Shown here: in pieces, positions 16,016 through 25,424 of the stretch
How the letters are laid out: each line of letters starts with the position of its first letter
Position numbering within the stretch: the first letter of the stretch is position 1
DNA from: Gemmatimonas phototrophica
Lineage (GTDB): Bacteria; Gemmatimonadota; Gemmatimonadetes; Gemmatimonadales; Gemmatimonadaceae
NCBI RefSeq assembly: GCF_000695095.2
Contig: NZ_CP011454.1
Span: forward strand, 2,294,001-2,358,000
Direction of reading: 5' to 3'
DNA length: 64,000 nucleotides
The notes under the pieces: model-generated
What the model saw: only the letters and a program-made list of their open reading frames with translations
Database searches by the model: none
What the model was told of the DNA's origin: nothing
Made by a program: the position numbers and the translations under genes

Positions 16016-17833
16016 CTAATCCCGCAACCCCAGCGCGTGAGAGGCGTACCAGAGCGTATGCGCCAGAAGTCCGGCCAGCGCCGCATCACCGCCGTTCCCA
16101 CAGCCCCGACCATCGGCGTCTACCACCTCCGCCGCGATGCCACCATCGAGCGGTGCCCGGCGAAGCCAGCCCATGACTTCCTGTGCCTCGGGACCCAGGA
16201 GTCGGGCCACCTGCAGCAACAGCGGATTGACGGACGTCAACTCGACGGCAGTGGCCCGCACGGTGCGCCGGAAAAGGGAATCATCACGATCCAGCGCATC
16301 ATAGAGGGGCAGCCACAGCAAGGAACCGGCGGCGTCGTCGTGGAGTGCCGCCCCGCCTACCAGATCTACCGCGGTGGCCAGCCGGGCCTTTTCGCCCCGC
16401 TCGACAGCGAAGTGCCGGCGGATGGCCGCACGAACGGCGGCCGGATCTTCCACGGCAGCCGCCGCCTCCTCATCCAGCGTGCGCCGGAACACATCCAGCG
16501 CCATGGCGACGGCGGCATTCCCATGCAGCGTGAATGGGAAGGGCGCCGGTGCTCCCGATGCCGTAACTTCGGTGGAATACAGCGGGATGCGTTCATCACG
16601 TCGCGCCACGATGTCGTCGTGGCTCAGATACAGCGTATCGGCGACCACGGGATCTTCCACCAGCTGATCGTCCCCCGTGTCGCGGATGTACCGGTCGGTG
16701 GCGATGGCGAAGGCGGCCGGCCCCTCTACCGCGAAGCCCGGCTGAAAGAGCGTGCCGTCGAAATAATGGACTCCCTGCCCCGGCGCATATCCGTGGAGTT
16801 CACAGGCTCGGACCAGCAACTCGCGCGCAAGGCCCGTATCCGCCAGCTGAATCGCCGGCAAGGTCCACATGAGTGCTTCCCAATCGCGCACCGTGCACCC
16901 AATACCATGCCACGGCGCCCGTGAGCGCATGAGATAATAGTGCGCATCATCGAGACCGCGTCCGACCGCATAGAAATACGCAAAGAGCAGGTTGCGGTTC
17001 AGCAACCGGTCGATGTTTTCATTGCCGGTGGTTTGCTCAAGGGCGGTCAGCGCTTCCCGGGTGGCCGTCAGCAGCGATCGCCATCCACGGCGCCTGAGGA
17101 CACTCACCGTCGCCTGCGCACCGTCACGCTCCGGCCCGACCGCGATGTAAAACGCGGTCTGCACGGCCTTTCCGGCCGGCGCCGTTACGGTGCGGCGCAA
17201 GGCAAACGTGCGCGGCTCGCGCGAAGCGCCCTCGGCCACCTCTACCGTGGCTGGTCCATCACAGCCAATCGCCACGGCCACCATGCCGGGAATCGCGGCT
17301 CCCTCGAGCAGGACGACCTCGTCGTCTCCCCGGCTGGCCACATGCTCATCATCGAACGGGCGCGCAGTGCGCACCCGTTGCTGGCGATGCCCAAGGGTCC
17401 CCTCCATGGCCAACTCAATGGCGACATCGACCGTCCCACGATTCTCCACGGCCAATGTGTAGACGGCGCCCGCCATGTCGGCGTCCCGGCCATACGGGGC
17501 AAAGATTGTCCCACGCACGACGAGCGAACCCACGGTGCACGTAAAGGTGGGTAACCAACCATTCGCCCGTTCCCACGCGATCCCCTCGGCCGCGAGCGCC
17601 CGCACTTCTCCCCCCACCCGCAGCACCGGCCCCATCAAGGGTGCACCGTGCCCGCTCACAAAATCGGGGGCCCCCGCCACCTCAATGGCCGCGCGCGCGC
17701 CGCGGTGCAGCACGCCGAGCGCATGTATGGCCCCGTCCATGGGGTTGATACACGGAATGGTGAGCCAGTGATTACCGGTCAGCTGCCAGGGAACGGACGG
17801 AATGGGACGCATGGGGACCAAGGCGTCGCGCAT
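16016..17833 (-). CDS. six-hairpin glycosidase-like protein
   Basis: A protein of 605 aa without a signal peptide. The first ~230 residues are beta-rich (repeated VxxLAVENRGTVDVAIELAMEGTLG-like sandwich strands). The rest is helical with GIGCTVRDWEALMWTLPAIQLADTGLARELL and YAPGQGVHYFDGTLFQPGFA, the pattern of an alpha/alpha six-hairpin toroid as in glycogen-debranching, GH15- and GH63-type enzymes. Asp/Glu pairs in VRDWE and GVHYFDG are candidate active-site residues. I cannot name a GH family or substrate. Start taken as the ATG at 17833; the ATG at 17812 (MRPIPSVPW) is equally plausible. The nearest same-strand neighbour downstream is tRNA-Gly; it appears monocistronic. The 196 nt between this gene and the divergent next one hold nothing clear. 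Confidence 0.55.
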   Translation of the reverse strand: MRDALVPMRPIPSVPWQLTGNHWLTIPCINPMDGAIHALGVLHRGARAAIEVAGAPDFVSGHGAPLMGPVLRVGGEVRALAAEGIAWERANGWLPTFTCTVGSLVVRGTIFAPYGRDADMAGAVYTLAVENRGTVDVAIELAMEGTLGHRQQRVRTARPFDDEHVASRGDDEVVLLEGAAIPGMVAVAIGCDGPATVEVAEGASREPRTFALRRTVTAPAGKAVQTAFYIAVGPERDGAQATVSVLRRRGWRSLLTATREALTALEQTTGNENIDRLLNRNLLFAYFYAVGRGLDDAHYYLMRSRAPWHGIGCTVRDWEALMWTLPAIQLADTGLARELLVRACELHGYAPGQGVHYFDGTLFQPGFAVEGPAAFAIATDRYIRDTGDDQLVEDPVVADTLYLSHDDIVARRDERIPLYSTEVTASGAPAPFPFTLHGNAAVAMALDVFRRTLDEEAAAAVEDPAAVRAAIRRHFAVERGEKARLATAVDLVGGAALHDDAAGSLLWLPLYDALDRDDSLFRRTVRATAVELTSVNPLLLQVARLLGPEAQEVMGWLRRAPLDGGIAAEVVDADGRGCGNGGDAALAGLLAHTLWYASHALGLRD

Positions 17834-18030
17834 GGACCGCGACGCGGAATCTGGAGTATCCCAGCATCAGACGCCGCCGCTTCGTTGACGGGCACTCCGT
17901 GCCGGGCTAAGGTGCGAAGCACACGGCGGTAATCTAGCCGGTTTTACCATGTCAACCTGACGTGCACTTGATATCCAGCTCGCTCTTGCCAATCCGGCGG
18001 ATGCTTTTTTCAAGGGAAACCTCCTCCCTG

Positions 18031-19692
18031 ATGCCCCAGCGCATGCTACGCTGCCCGCTGGGGTGGGCGTGGCGCCTGGGCGCGGCGCTGTGCTTTCCTC
18101 TTGCTGCAGCCCAGGGGCAAAGCGTGAGCGGCGTTGGAGACGATGCGATCCCCATTCCGCGCGGTGGCTTCCGTATCCAGGTGGGCGGGCTCTGGAACGA
18201 CTATCGGGAGGTCTACTCCCCCGGCGCAGGCAAACAGGCACTGCTCCGCGGTCTCGCCACCGAGAACCTCGGGGTCAACCTTATGCCCCAGCTCTCGGAC
18301 GCGCAGGCGGGCATCCGCGCCTTGACGGGAAACAGCAGTTTTGCCTTGTCACTCGGCCCTCTTGAATCGGCCGGTGAAGTGCGTCAGAGTATCGCACCGT
18401 TCGCCCTCGACTACGGGGTAAGTCGACGGCTCTCTCTGCGCGCAGTAGTGCCGTACGTCGAATCCCGCGATGTGAGCCAGTTGATCCTCAACCGCAACGG
18501 CACCGCCGCCAACGTGGGACGCAACCCCGCCCTGGGCACCGCGGGTCAACAGGCCCGTGCCGCCAACGCGGCGCTGCTCGGTCAGATTGATGCGGCACGG
18601 ACTGCGCTGACGGCGGAAATTTCGCGCTGTGCCAATGTGAGCGCGACCGGGTGTGATGCCATTCGGGCCAACCCGGCCGGCGCACAAACGCTCGTGACAC
18701 GGGCGAGCCAAACCCGATCATCACTGGCCACGGTGTACGGCGATGGTGACGCGGCTGGCGCGCCGGTGGTACCCATTTCCGGCTCCTCACTGCACGCCGC
18801 CGTCGTCTCCACAGTCGGAGCGCTGCGAACGGACTTTGGCGCCTACGGCATTACGAGCATCGCTGCCGCGGCACAGCCGCAACCAGCCGTGACCATTTTC
18901 GGGCCTGGCAGCATTGGCTCGATTACCAGTGACACGTTCAACGTGGGCTACGCACGTCTCGGCGATACCCGCCGGGCCGGAATTGGCGACATCGACCTCA
19001 CCGCCACGTATCTCCTCTTCGACAGCTTCAACGCTGATCAGGTGAAGCGCGTGCTGTCGCCGGCACGCGGTCTGCGCAGCAATCTGACGGTTGGATGGCG
19101 CTTCGGCACGGCGGGGGCAGACCGGGCGGAAGATGCGTTTGACGTACCCATTGGCGAAGGGGCGAACGCTCTGCTGGTGCGCAGCACGACCGACGTCCTG
19201 TTCAATAGGTGGGCGTGGATGAGCGCAACGGTGCGTGCCGTGAAGCCCTTCGGTGATCGAATCGCCGTCGTGGTGCCGTTCCGCGATGAGACGTCCCTGC
19301 TGTCGTCGCCGGTGGACATCGTCAGTGCCGCACGCACGCTCGGCACCCGTCTTGAGTTCGAAGTGGCCCCACGAATGGCGATCGGTCAGTTCTTCGGACT
19401 TTCGGCGTCGTATCTGGTTCGGCACTGGGGCGCGGACGTCTTCGACACGGAGCGCGCCGAGTCGTCAGCGTCGCTGACGGAGCCGTTCACAACGCCGTCG
19501 CGGACGTTCAGCGCCGCCGCTGTTGGGGTGACCTTCTCCACGCTCAACAGCTACGTGCGCGGTCGTTCGCGATTTCCTGCCGAAGTGGTTTACACGCATA
19601 CCACGCCGCTCGGTGCGTCCGGCGGATTTGTCCCCGTGGTCTCCAGCGACCGGCTTGAACTGCGGATTTACACGGGCTTCCCGCGGCGCTGA
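18031..19692 (+). CDS. predicted outer-membrane or secreted beta-rich protein, unknown
   Basis: A protein of 553 aa. Residues 1-26 form a signal peptide (MPQRMLRCPLGWAW then LGAALCFPLAAAQG). The mature chain is Gly/Ala/Ser-rich and contains alternating beta-strand-like segments with aromatic ends (IGDIDLTATYLLFDSF, SNLTVGWRFGT, MAIGQFFGLSASYLVRHWG), ending LELRIYTGFPRR. A C-terminal aromatic near the end and the strand pattern suggest an outer-membrane beta-barrel, with a helical insert near residues 160-245. The ATG at 18031 starts the signal sequence; upstream in-frame starts would bury it. The 3' end overlaps the convergent recN by 25 nt. No family recognised. Confidence 0.62.
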   Translation: MPQRMLRCPLGWAWRLGAALCFPLAAAQGQSVSGVGDDAIPIPRGGFRIQVGGLWNDYREVYSPGAGKQALLRGLATENLGVNLMPQLSDAQAGIRALTGNSSFALSLGPLESAGEVRQSIAPFALDYGVSRRLSLRAVVPYVESRDVSQLILNRNGTAANVGRNPALGTAGQQARAANAALLGQIDAARTALTAEISRCANVSATGCDAIRANPAGAQTLVTRASQTRSSLATVYGDGDAAGAPVVPISGSSLHAAVVSTVGALRTDFGAYGITSIAAAAQPQPAVTIFGPGSIGSITSDTFNVGYARLGDTRRAGIGDIDLTATYLLFDSFNADQVKRVLSPARGLRSNLTVGWRFGTAGADRAEDAFDVPIGEGANALLVRSTTDVLFNRWAWMSATVRAVKPFGDRIAVVVPFRDETSLLSSPVDIVSAARTLGTRLEFEVAPRMAIGQFFGLSASYLVRHWGADVFDTERAESSASLTEPFTTPSRTFSAAAVGVTFSTLNSYVRGRSRFPAEVVYTHTTPLGASGGFVPVVSSDRLELRIYTGFPRR

Positions 19693-21410
19693 GCCGGCCG
19701 CCGTCCACCGGCCTCGGTCTCGCCGGTGCTGGTGGTGCTCACCATCTCGACGCCGCGCGCGATGAGTTCGCGCGCGTGTGCACGACTGACTTCGCGATCC
19801 GCATCCCCGCCGAGCATCCGGGCAATCTCCACCACTCGCGCATCATCGGTCACGACCGTGGTATCCGACGTGGTAACGGTGCCCACCGCGCTCTTGTGGA
19901 CGACAATGTGATGGTGCGCCCGCGCGGCGATCTGGGCGAGATGCGAAATGGCCAACACCTGATGATGCGAGGCCACGCGTCGCATGAGCGCCCCAACTTG
20001 CCAGGCCACCGCGCCGCCGACGCCAGCATCCACCTCGTCGAACACGAGCGTCGGGACCTGCTGCAGCTGGGCCAGAACGGTGCTCAGGGCCAGCATGACA
20101 CGGGAGAGCTCGCCTCCCGACGCAATGCGCGACAACGGACGCACATCACTTCCGGCATTCAAGGACGCGACAAACGACACGGATTCGGCACCAGCCACCC
20201 CCACCTGATCCAGCGGAATCAGCTGCACCGCCACGCGCCCTTCCTGCATCCCGAGCTCCGGCAACAAGGCTGACACGGCTCGAGAAAACTCCGCCGCGCC
20301 ACTCTGTCGTAGTCGGGTCAGCTCCGCGGCCGCCTCAGACAACGCCCCCTCAGCGGTGGCACGCGCACCGGCAATGGCCGCCAGATCAAGCGCACCGCCA
20401 TCGACCAATTCGAGCTCGGCGCGCGCACTCGCCCCCGTGGCAAGTACGTCTGACATGGTGGGACCGTACTTCCGCATGAGCCCGAGCAGCTGATCCCGTC
20501 GGCGTTCAAGGGTGCGCAACCGCGAGGGATCGGCCTCCACCGTTTCGGCATAATGTTCCAACTCGGTGGACAATTCATCCAGGGCATACACCGCCGCATC
20601 AAAGCCAGCCTGAAGACGCTCCAGCTCCGGATCGATGCGGGTTAGCGAAGTGAGTGCACGACGCACCGTCGCCAAGCGGGTGAGCGCGGCGCGATCATCG
20701 CCGGTAATCGCCGCCGCTGCCTGCGCGGCCAACCCTTGCAGTTCTTCGGCGTGCGACAGCCGACGGATATCGCCGTCGAGCGAATCGTCTTCGCCCACCA
20801 CAGGGGCAACATCCTCAATTTCCCGCACCACGTACCGCAGGTAGTCGGACCGACGTGCGGCGTCCTGGCGGCGTTGTTCGAGCTCGCGTTCACGGGCCCG
20901 CAAGGCCATCAATTGCGAGTACGCCTCACTCACGCGCTCACGCGCCTCAGCGGCCTGCACGTACGCATCAAGTACGTCGCGTTGGTGCTCGGCATCCACC
21001 AGCTGACGCGAGTCGTGCTGTCCGTGCACACTCACCAGACACGCACCGATTTCCGCCAGCACGGCGGCTGTTACTGGTGACCCATTAATCCAGGCGCGCG
21101 ACCTGCCGTTGCTACCGACCTCCCGCTTGAGGACGAGCAGTTCATCGTCCGCCTCGATACCGCGTTCGTCCAACAGCGCACGGAGTTGGGTCTGACGACG
21201 GAAATCAAAAACCCCTTCTACCGTAGCCTTCTCGCTGCCGCTCCGCACACGATCGGCCGCAGTGCGCTCCCCCAGCAACATGCCGAGCGCACCAATGATG
21301 AGCGATTTTCCCGCGCCCGTTTCGCCGGTCAGCACGTTCAACCCCTCCGCCAGCGGGAGCGTGACCGCGTCAATGACGGCGACGTTTCGAATGCGCAATT
21401 CAACGAGCAT
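19668..21410 (-). CDS. recN: DNA repair protein RecN
   Basis: A 580-aa SMC-like ATPase acting early in double-strand-break repair. The Walker A motif GETGAGKS is at about residue 30, the signature SGGELSRVMLAL and Walker B TLVFDEVDAGVGG are in the C-terminal lobe, and a long coiled coil lies between (about residues 150-370). The ATG at 21410 (MLVELRIRN) matches the conserved family N-terminus. The gap to nadK upstream is 28 nt; nadK-recN neighbours are common. The last 25 nt overlap the convergent gene, and the C-terminal tail (GETEAGGRRPAQRRGKPV) is a poorly conserved extension. Confidence 0.96.
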   Translation of the reverse strand: MLVELRIRNVAVIDAVTLPLAEGLNVLTGETGAGKSLIIGALGMLLGERTAADRVRSGSEKATVEGVFDFRRQTQLRALLDERGIEADDELLVLKREVGSNGRSRAWINGSPVTAAVLAEIGACLVSVHGQHDSRQLVDAEHQRDVLDAYVQAAEARERVSEAYSQLMALRARERELEQRRQDAARRSDYLRYVVREIEDVAPVVGEDDSLDGDIRRLSHAEELQGLAAQAAAAITGDDRAALTRLATVRRALTSLTRIDPELERLQAGFDAAVYALDELSTELEHYAETVEADPSRLRTLERRRDQLLGLMRKYGPTMSDVLATGASARAELELVDGGALDLAAIAGARATAEGALSEAAAELTRLRQSGAAEFSRAVSALLPELGMQEGRVAVQLIPLDQVGVAGAESVSFVASLNAGSDVRPLSRIASGGELSRVMLALSTVLAQLQQVPTLVFDEVDAGVGGAVAWQVGALMRRVASHHQVLAISHLAQIAARAHHHIVVHKSAVGTVTTSDTTVVTDDARVVEIARMLGGDADREVSRAHARELIARGVEMVSTTSTGETEAGGRRPAQRRGKPV

Positions 21411-21438
21411 CGGCGTTACCGATGAGAGTCGGAACGAA

Positions 21439-22311
21439 TCAGATGGCGGCGTCGCCGTCGCGCTCGGACAGACCTCCCCATCCCAGCTTCCGGCGCAGTC
21501 GAGTAAAGAACGTCGTGCCGGGGAAGCGCACGATCTGCACCGAGCTGCGGGCCCGCCGCACCACGAGCGTTTCTCCGCCCGTGAAGGTAGTGCCAACCTG
21601 ACCGTCGATCGTTACCAAAAGTTCTTCGGGACCATCATCGGCACGCACCTTCACTTCCACCTGCGGAGGCAGCACCAACGGGCGCATGGCCAACGTGTGG
21701 GGCGATACGGGGGTGAGCACGATGCTCTCCACCGTCGGCACCACGATCGGACCACCAGCAGAAAGCGAATACCCCGTTGAACCGGTTGGCGTGGAGACCA
21801 CCAAACCATCGGCAGAGTACGACCCGATGGGCTCGTCGTCCACAAACACGGTGAAGCGCACGACCCGCGCAAACCCGCCTTTGTGCAACACCACATCGTT
21901 CAGGGATCGCCACGCGCAGCGTTCGTTTCCGTCGCGGTCCAAGGCGCAGGATTCAAGCGCCATACGGGCTTCGGACACAAAGTCCCCGCGCGCAAACCGC
22001 CGCACCCCTTCTTCGAAGTCCGTGGCGCTACTGCTGGTGAGAAATCCCAGTCGCCCAAGGTTGATGCCGAGAATCGGCACGTTGTGTCCGTCGAGCCAAC
22101 GGGCACCACGCAGCAGCGTGCCATCTCCCCCCAACGTGAAGAGCGCCTGCACCGTGTCTGGTGCACCAAGTCGCTCTCCCCCTTCCGCGATGTCCCACAG
22201 CTCATCCTCGAATGCGAGCGTTAGCCCGAGCGAAGGCGCTACGTCCAGCAGCGTCCCGAGGATGGCCGGCAAACCGACATAGCCACGATGTCCAATGATC
22301 CCGACGCGCAT
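21439..22311 (-). CDS. nadK: NAD kinase
   Basis: A protein of 290 aa. It phosphorylates NAD+ to NADP+. LGGDGTLLRGAR near residue 62 is the GGDG phosphate-binding loop, and SADGLVVSTPTGSTGYSLSAGGP is the second conserved region. The ATG at 22311 overlaps the dxs stop by 1 nt (TGATG), which decides the start and implies coupling. NADPH demand of the neighbouring isoprenoid genes makes the location sensible. Confidence 0.95.
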   Translation of the reverse strand: MRVGIIGHRGYVGLPAILGTLLDVAPSLGLTLAFEDELWDIAEGGERLGAPDTVQALFTLGGDGTLLRGARWLDGHNVPILGINLGRLGFLTSSSATDFEEGVRRFARGDFVSEARMALESCALDRDGNERCAWRSLNDVVLHKGGFARVVRFTVFVDDEPIGSYSADGLVVSTPTGSTGYSLSAGGPIVVPTVESIVLTPVSPHTLAMRPLVLPPQVEVKVRADDGPEELLVTIDGQVGTTFTGGETLVVRRARSSVQIVRFPGTTFFTRLRRKLGWGGLSERDGDAAI

Positions 22312-24209
22312 CAACCGGCGAGTGCTTCAGACTCGTGCAACGCACGCACCCGATCGGCAATGCCCGCCGCATCGAGCCCGAGAGACGCCAACTGCTTCTT
22401 GCGTGGCGCCGCGTACACGATTTTGTCCGGCACACCATGTACAGCCGTGCGCACCTGTGGCGACTGGCGATGAATGATGGAGCTGATGAACGCCCCGAAT
22501 CCGTTCATGGCCACGCCCTCCTCCACCGTGAGGATGTGCGTGTGATCGGCAAGAATGGCCGCGAGCGTGACCTCGTCGTAGGGCTTCATGTAGCGGCAAT
22601 TCACCACCGTCACATCGAAGCCTTCCGCAGCCAATGCTTCGGCGGCGGCAACGGACGGGCCGACCATGGTGCCGACGGCGAGTATGGCCATCTCCTTGCC
22701 TTTGCGCAGCACTTCCCACGTGGCGTACGGCGTGGCGGGAATCTCGGACATCGCGGCCGGCACGTCAGGCGACGTATCACGGGGATAACGCAGGGAAAAC
22801 GGACCGTCGGTGTGCTCCACCGCCGCACGCAACAAGCCCAGCATCTCTGTGCCATCCTTGGGCGCCGTAACCGTCATGTTCGGTACGGTGAGCATGTACG
22901 GGATGTCGTACAGGCCCATGTGCGTTTCGCCATCTTCGCCAACCAGACCAGCACGATCCATGGCAAAAATCACGGGCAGTTTCTGCAATGCAGCATCGTG
23001 AATGATGTTGTCGTAGGCACGCTGCAGAAACGTCGAGTAAATCGTCACGATCGGGCGTACACCGCGCGTGGCAAGCCCCGAGGCAAACGTGACACCGTGT
23101 CCTTCGGCAATACCGACGTCAAAAAACCGATCGGGAAACGCTTTGGCAAACGCTGCGGTGCCCGTGCCCCCAGGCATGGCGGCGGTGATGACAGCCACGT
23201 CACGACGCTCGGCGCCAATCTCCGCGAGCCCCTTGCCGTACACGGCCGTGTAGGCGGGGTTGCCCGTGGACACCGTGATCTGCTTGCCGGTTGCCGGGTC
23301 GTGGCCAGGCGGCAACGCGTGCCACTTCTCACCGTGTTCGCCGGCGGGAAACCCACGGCCCTTCTGCGTAATGACATGCACGAGGCGTGGCGTATTCATC
23401 TCACGCACCGCCGCGAACGTATCCATTAGCGCATCGATGTCGTGCCCGTCGATGGGGCCGAAATACCGGAAGCCCAGCTCCTCGAACAACACACCCGGCG
23501 TGAGGAACGACTTGACGCTTTCCTCCCACTTCCGGAGCAGTGTCCCCGCCGACTGGAACGGCTGCGGCGCGCTGTCCACCAGATCGCCAATGCGCGAACG
23601 CAACCGATTGTACAGCGGGTTACGCTGAATGCTGGTGAGGTACTTGTGCATCGCCCCCACATTCGGCGCGATGGACATCTCATTGTCGTTGAGGACGACA
23701 ATGATGTCTCGATCGGAATGTCCCGCGTTGTTGAGCCCTTCGTACGCCAGACCGGAGCCGAGCGAACCGTCGCCGATGACGGCGACGGCCTTGAACGATT
23801 CGCCCATCACGTCGCGTCCCGCGGCCATCCCGAGAGCCGCCGAGATGGCGGTGGCGGCATGGCCAGCGCCGAACGTGTCGTACTCGCTCTCCGTGCGCTT
23901 GAGGAAGCCGGACAACCCGCCCTCCTGACGCAGCGTCTCCATGCGATCGTTGCGACCCGTCAGCAACTTGTGCGGATACCCCTGATGACCGACGTCCCAG
24001 ACGATCTGATCGGCGGGCGTCTCAAAGACCGCGTGCAGGGCGACGGTGAGTTCCACCACGCCCAACCCGGCGCCGATGTGGCCGCCGGTACGCGAACACA
24101 CATCGATCAGACGCTCACGGATGTCCTGCGAGAGCGTGCGCAGCTCCTCACGGGAGAGGCGGCGGACGTCGGCGGGGGACTTGATGCCTTCGAGGATGGA
24201 CATGGACAT
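22311..24209 (-). CDS. dxs: 1-deoxy-D-xylulose-5-phosphate synthase
   Basis: A protein of 632 aa. Thiamine-diphosphate enzyme joining pyruvate and glyceraldehyde 3-phosphate, the first step of the MEP isoprenoid pathway. It has VGHQGYPHKLLTGR, the TPP motif GDGSLGSGLAYEGLNNAG, the Glu-bearing pyrimidine region FAKAFPDRFFDVGIAEGH and DRAGLVGEDGETHMGLYD. It follows ispA by 69 nt, forming an isoprenoid pair, and is coupled to nadK. An ATG two codons in (24203) is an alternative start. Confidence 0.97.
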   Translation of the reverse strand: MSMSILEGIKSPADVRRLSREELRTLSQDIRERLIDVCSRTGGHIGAGLGVVELTVALHAVFETPADQIVWDVGHQGYPHKLLTGRNDRMETLRQEGGLSGFLKRTESEYDTFGAGHAATAISAALGMAAGRDVMGESFKAVAVIGDGSLGSGLAYEGLNNAGHSDRDIIVVLNDNEMSIAPNVGAMHKYLTSIQRNPLYNRLRSRIGDLVDSAPQPFQSAGTLLRKWEESVKSFLTPGVLFEELGFRYFGPIDGHDIDALMDTFAAVREMNTPRLVHVITQKGRGFPAGEHGEKWHALPPGHDPATGKQITVSTGNPAYTAVYGKGLAEIGAERRDVAVITAAMPGGTGTAAFAKAFPDRFFDVGIAEGHGVTFASGLATRGVRPIVTIYSTFLQRAYDNIIHDAALQKLPVIFAMDRAGLVGEDGETHMGLYDIPYMLTVPNMTVTAPKDGTEMLGLLRAAVEHTDGPFSLRYPRDTSPDVPAAMSEIPATPYATWEVLRKGKEMAILAVGTMVGPSVAAAEALAAEGFDVTVVNCRYMKPYDEVTLAAILADHTHILTVEEGVAMNGFGAFISSIIHRQSPQVRTAVHGVPDKIVYAAPRKKQLASLGLDAAGIADRVRALHESEALAG

Positions 24210-24278
24210 ATCGGGAAGAATGCGGAGACCGCGTTCGAACGAGAAGACAACTCGGGAATTCGCGACGGGGACACCGTC

Positions 24279-25199
24279 TCAGGACCGGCGCTCCACGATG
24301 TAGCGCGCCAACTGCTCGAGGGTGGGGGTCAGCAACCCCTCCTCCTGCAGTGCCGCACACCCGTCTTCCACCAACGCAACAGCGCGCTCAATCGCTCCCT
24401 CGACCCCAAGAAGCGCTGGATACGTGCTCTTGTTCAGGTCGAGGTCGCGGGCCGCCGTCTTTCCAAGTTGGTCGGTGGTGGAGGTAATATCGAGGACATC
24501 ATCCGCAATCTGGAATGCCAGGCCAATGGAGGCACCGTAGCGGGCGAGCGCAATGCGACGCGATTCCGTTGCACCCGCGGCCCTCGCCCCAAGGGTCACC
24601 GACGCCATGATCAACGCCCCGGTCTTGAGCCGGTGCACCCGCTCGAGCGCTTCCAGGGTCAGCTGGACCCCCTCCCCTTCGAGGTCGAGCAATTGCCCAC
24701 CGATCATGCCACCGGCCCCGGATGCATCCATGAGGTCACGCACGATGTCTGCGGCCACCAAATCGGACAATCCCATGGCCTTTGAGGCATGCCAGGCACT
24801 CCGGGCCGCCAGGGGCACCATGGCCAGACCAGCCGCGGTCGCCACCGGCACGCCGTAGACCCGATGGACCGTTGGACGCCCACGGCGCACATCGTCGTCG
24901 TCCATGCACGGCAGATCGTCGTGCACGAGCGAATAGGCGTGCACCACTTCCACCGATGCGGCGAGATCGAGCGCCACCCCCGTCCCGCCGCATGCCCGGT
25001 AGGCCTCGAGCAGCAGAATGGCTCGCAACCGCTTCCCTTCTCCGAGCAAGGCATAGCGGATGGCCTCCGCCGTGAGCGGGGCGACGTCGCCGAGCCAGCG
25101 CGCACAAAAGCCGTCGAGCGCGCGCTGCACCGCCACGCGTTCACTCGCGAAGGTCCGCGCCGTGTCTTCCGTCATCGCCGACGTGCTGGACACAGGCAT
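24279..25199 (-). CDS. ispA: polyprenyl (geranyl/farnesyl) diphosphate synthase
   Basis: A protein of 306 aa. Chain-length elongation of isoprenoid diphosphates. The first aspartate-rich motif is DDLPCMDDDDVRRGRP, with the two-residue insertion (DDxxxxD) typical of bacterial farnesyl synthases; the second is FQIADDVLDITST. LGEGKRLRAILLLE is the N-terminal binding region. The start lies 3 nt past the xseB stop. The xseB-ispA-dxs order is a classic cluster. Exact product length (C10, C15 or C20) cannot be read from sequence alone. Confidence 0.94.
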   Translation of the reverse strand: MPVSSTSAMTEDTARTFASERVAVQRALDGFCARWLGDVAPLTAEAIRYALLGEGKRLRAILLLEAYRACGGTGVALDLAASVEVVHAYSLVHDDLPCMDDDDVRRGRPTVHRVYGVPVATAAGLAMVPLAARSAWHASKAMGLSDLVAADIVRDLMDASGAGGMIGGQLLDLEGEGVQLTLEALERVHRLKTGALIMASVTLGARAAGATESRRIALARYGASIGLAFQIADDVLDITSTTDQLGKTAARDLDLNKSTYPALLGVEGAIERAVALVEDGCAALQEEGLLTPTLEQLARYIVERRS

Positions 25200-25202
25200 C
25201 GA

Positions 25203-25424
25203 TCAGGCTCCCAACTCAACCACGGAGAATGACCCGTCCACCGCCTCAACCAGCTGCTGGACGCGTGCATCGACCGTCTTGAGCGATGCGCCCGCGGTCC
25301 GCAGGTGGGCGATCCCCTCCTCAAACAACTTGAGCGCCTGTTCAAGATCCAAATCGTTGCGCTCAAGAATGCGCACGATCTCCTCGAGGCGGTTCAACGC
25401 CTGCTCGAAGGTCATCTCGGTCAT
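25203..25424 (-). CDS. xseB: exodeoxyribonuclease VII small subunit
   Basis: A protein of 73 aa. TFEQALNRLEEIVRILERND followed by LDLEQALKLFEEGIAHLR is the canonical two-helix XseB fold. It binds the large subunit to make the single-strand-specific exonuclease VII. The ATG at 25424 overlaps the xseA stop by 4 nt (ATGA), fixing the start. Confidence 0.95.
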   Translation of the reverse strand: MTEMTFEQALNRLEEIVRILERNDLDLEQALKLFEEGIAHLRTAGASLKTVDARVQQLVEAVDGSFSVVELGA

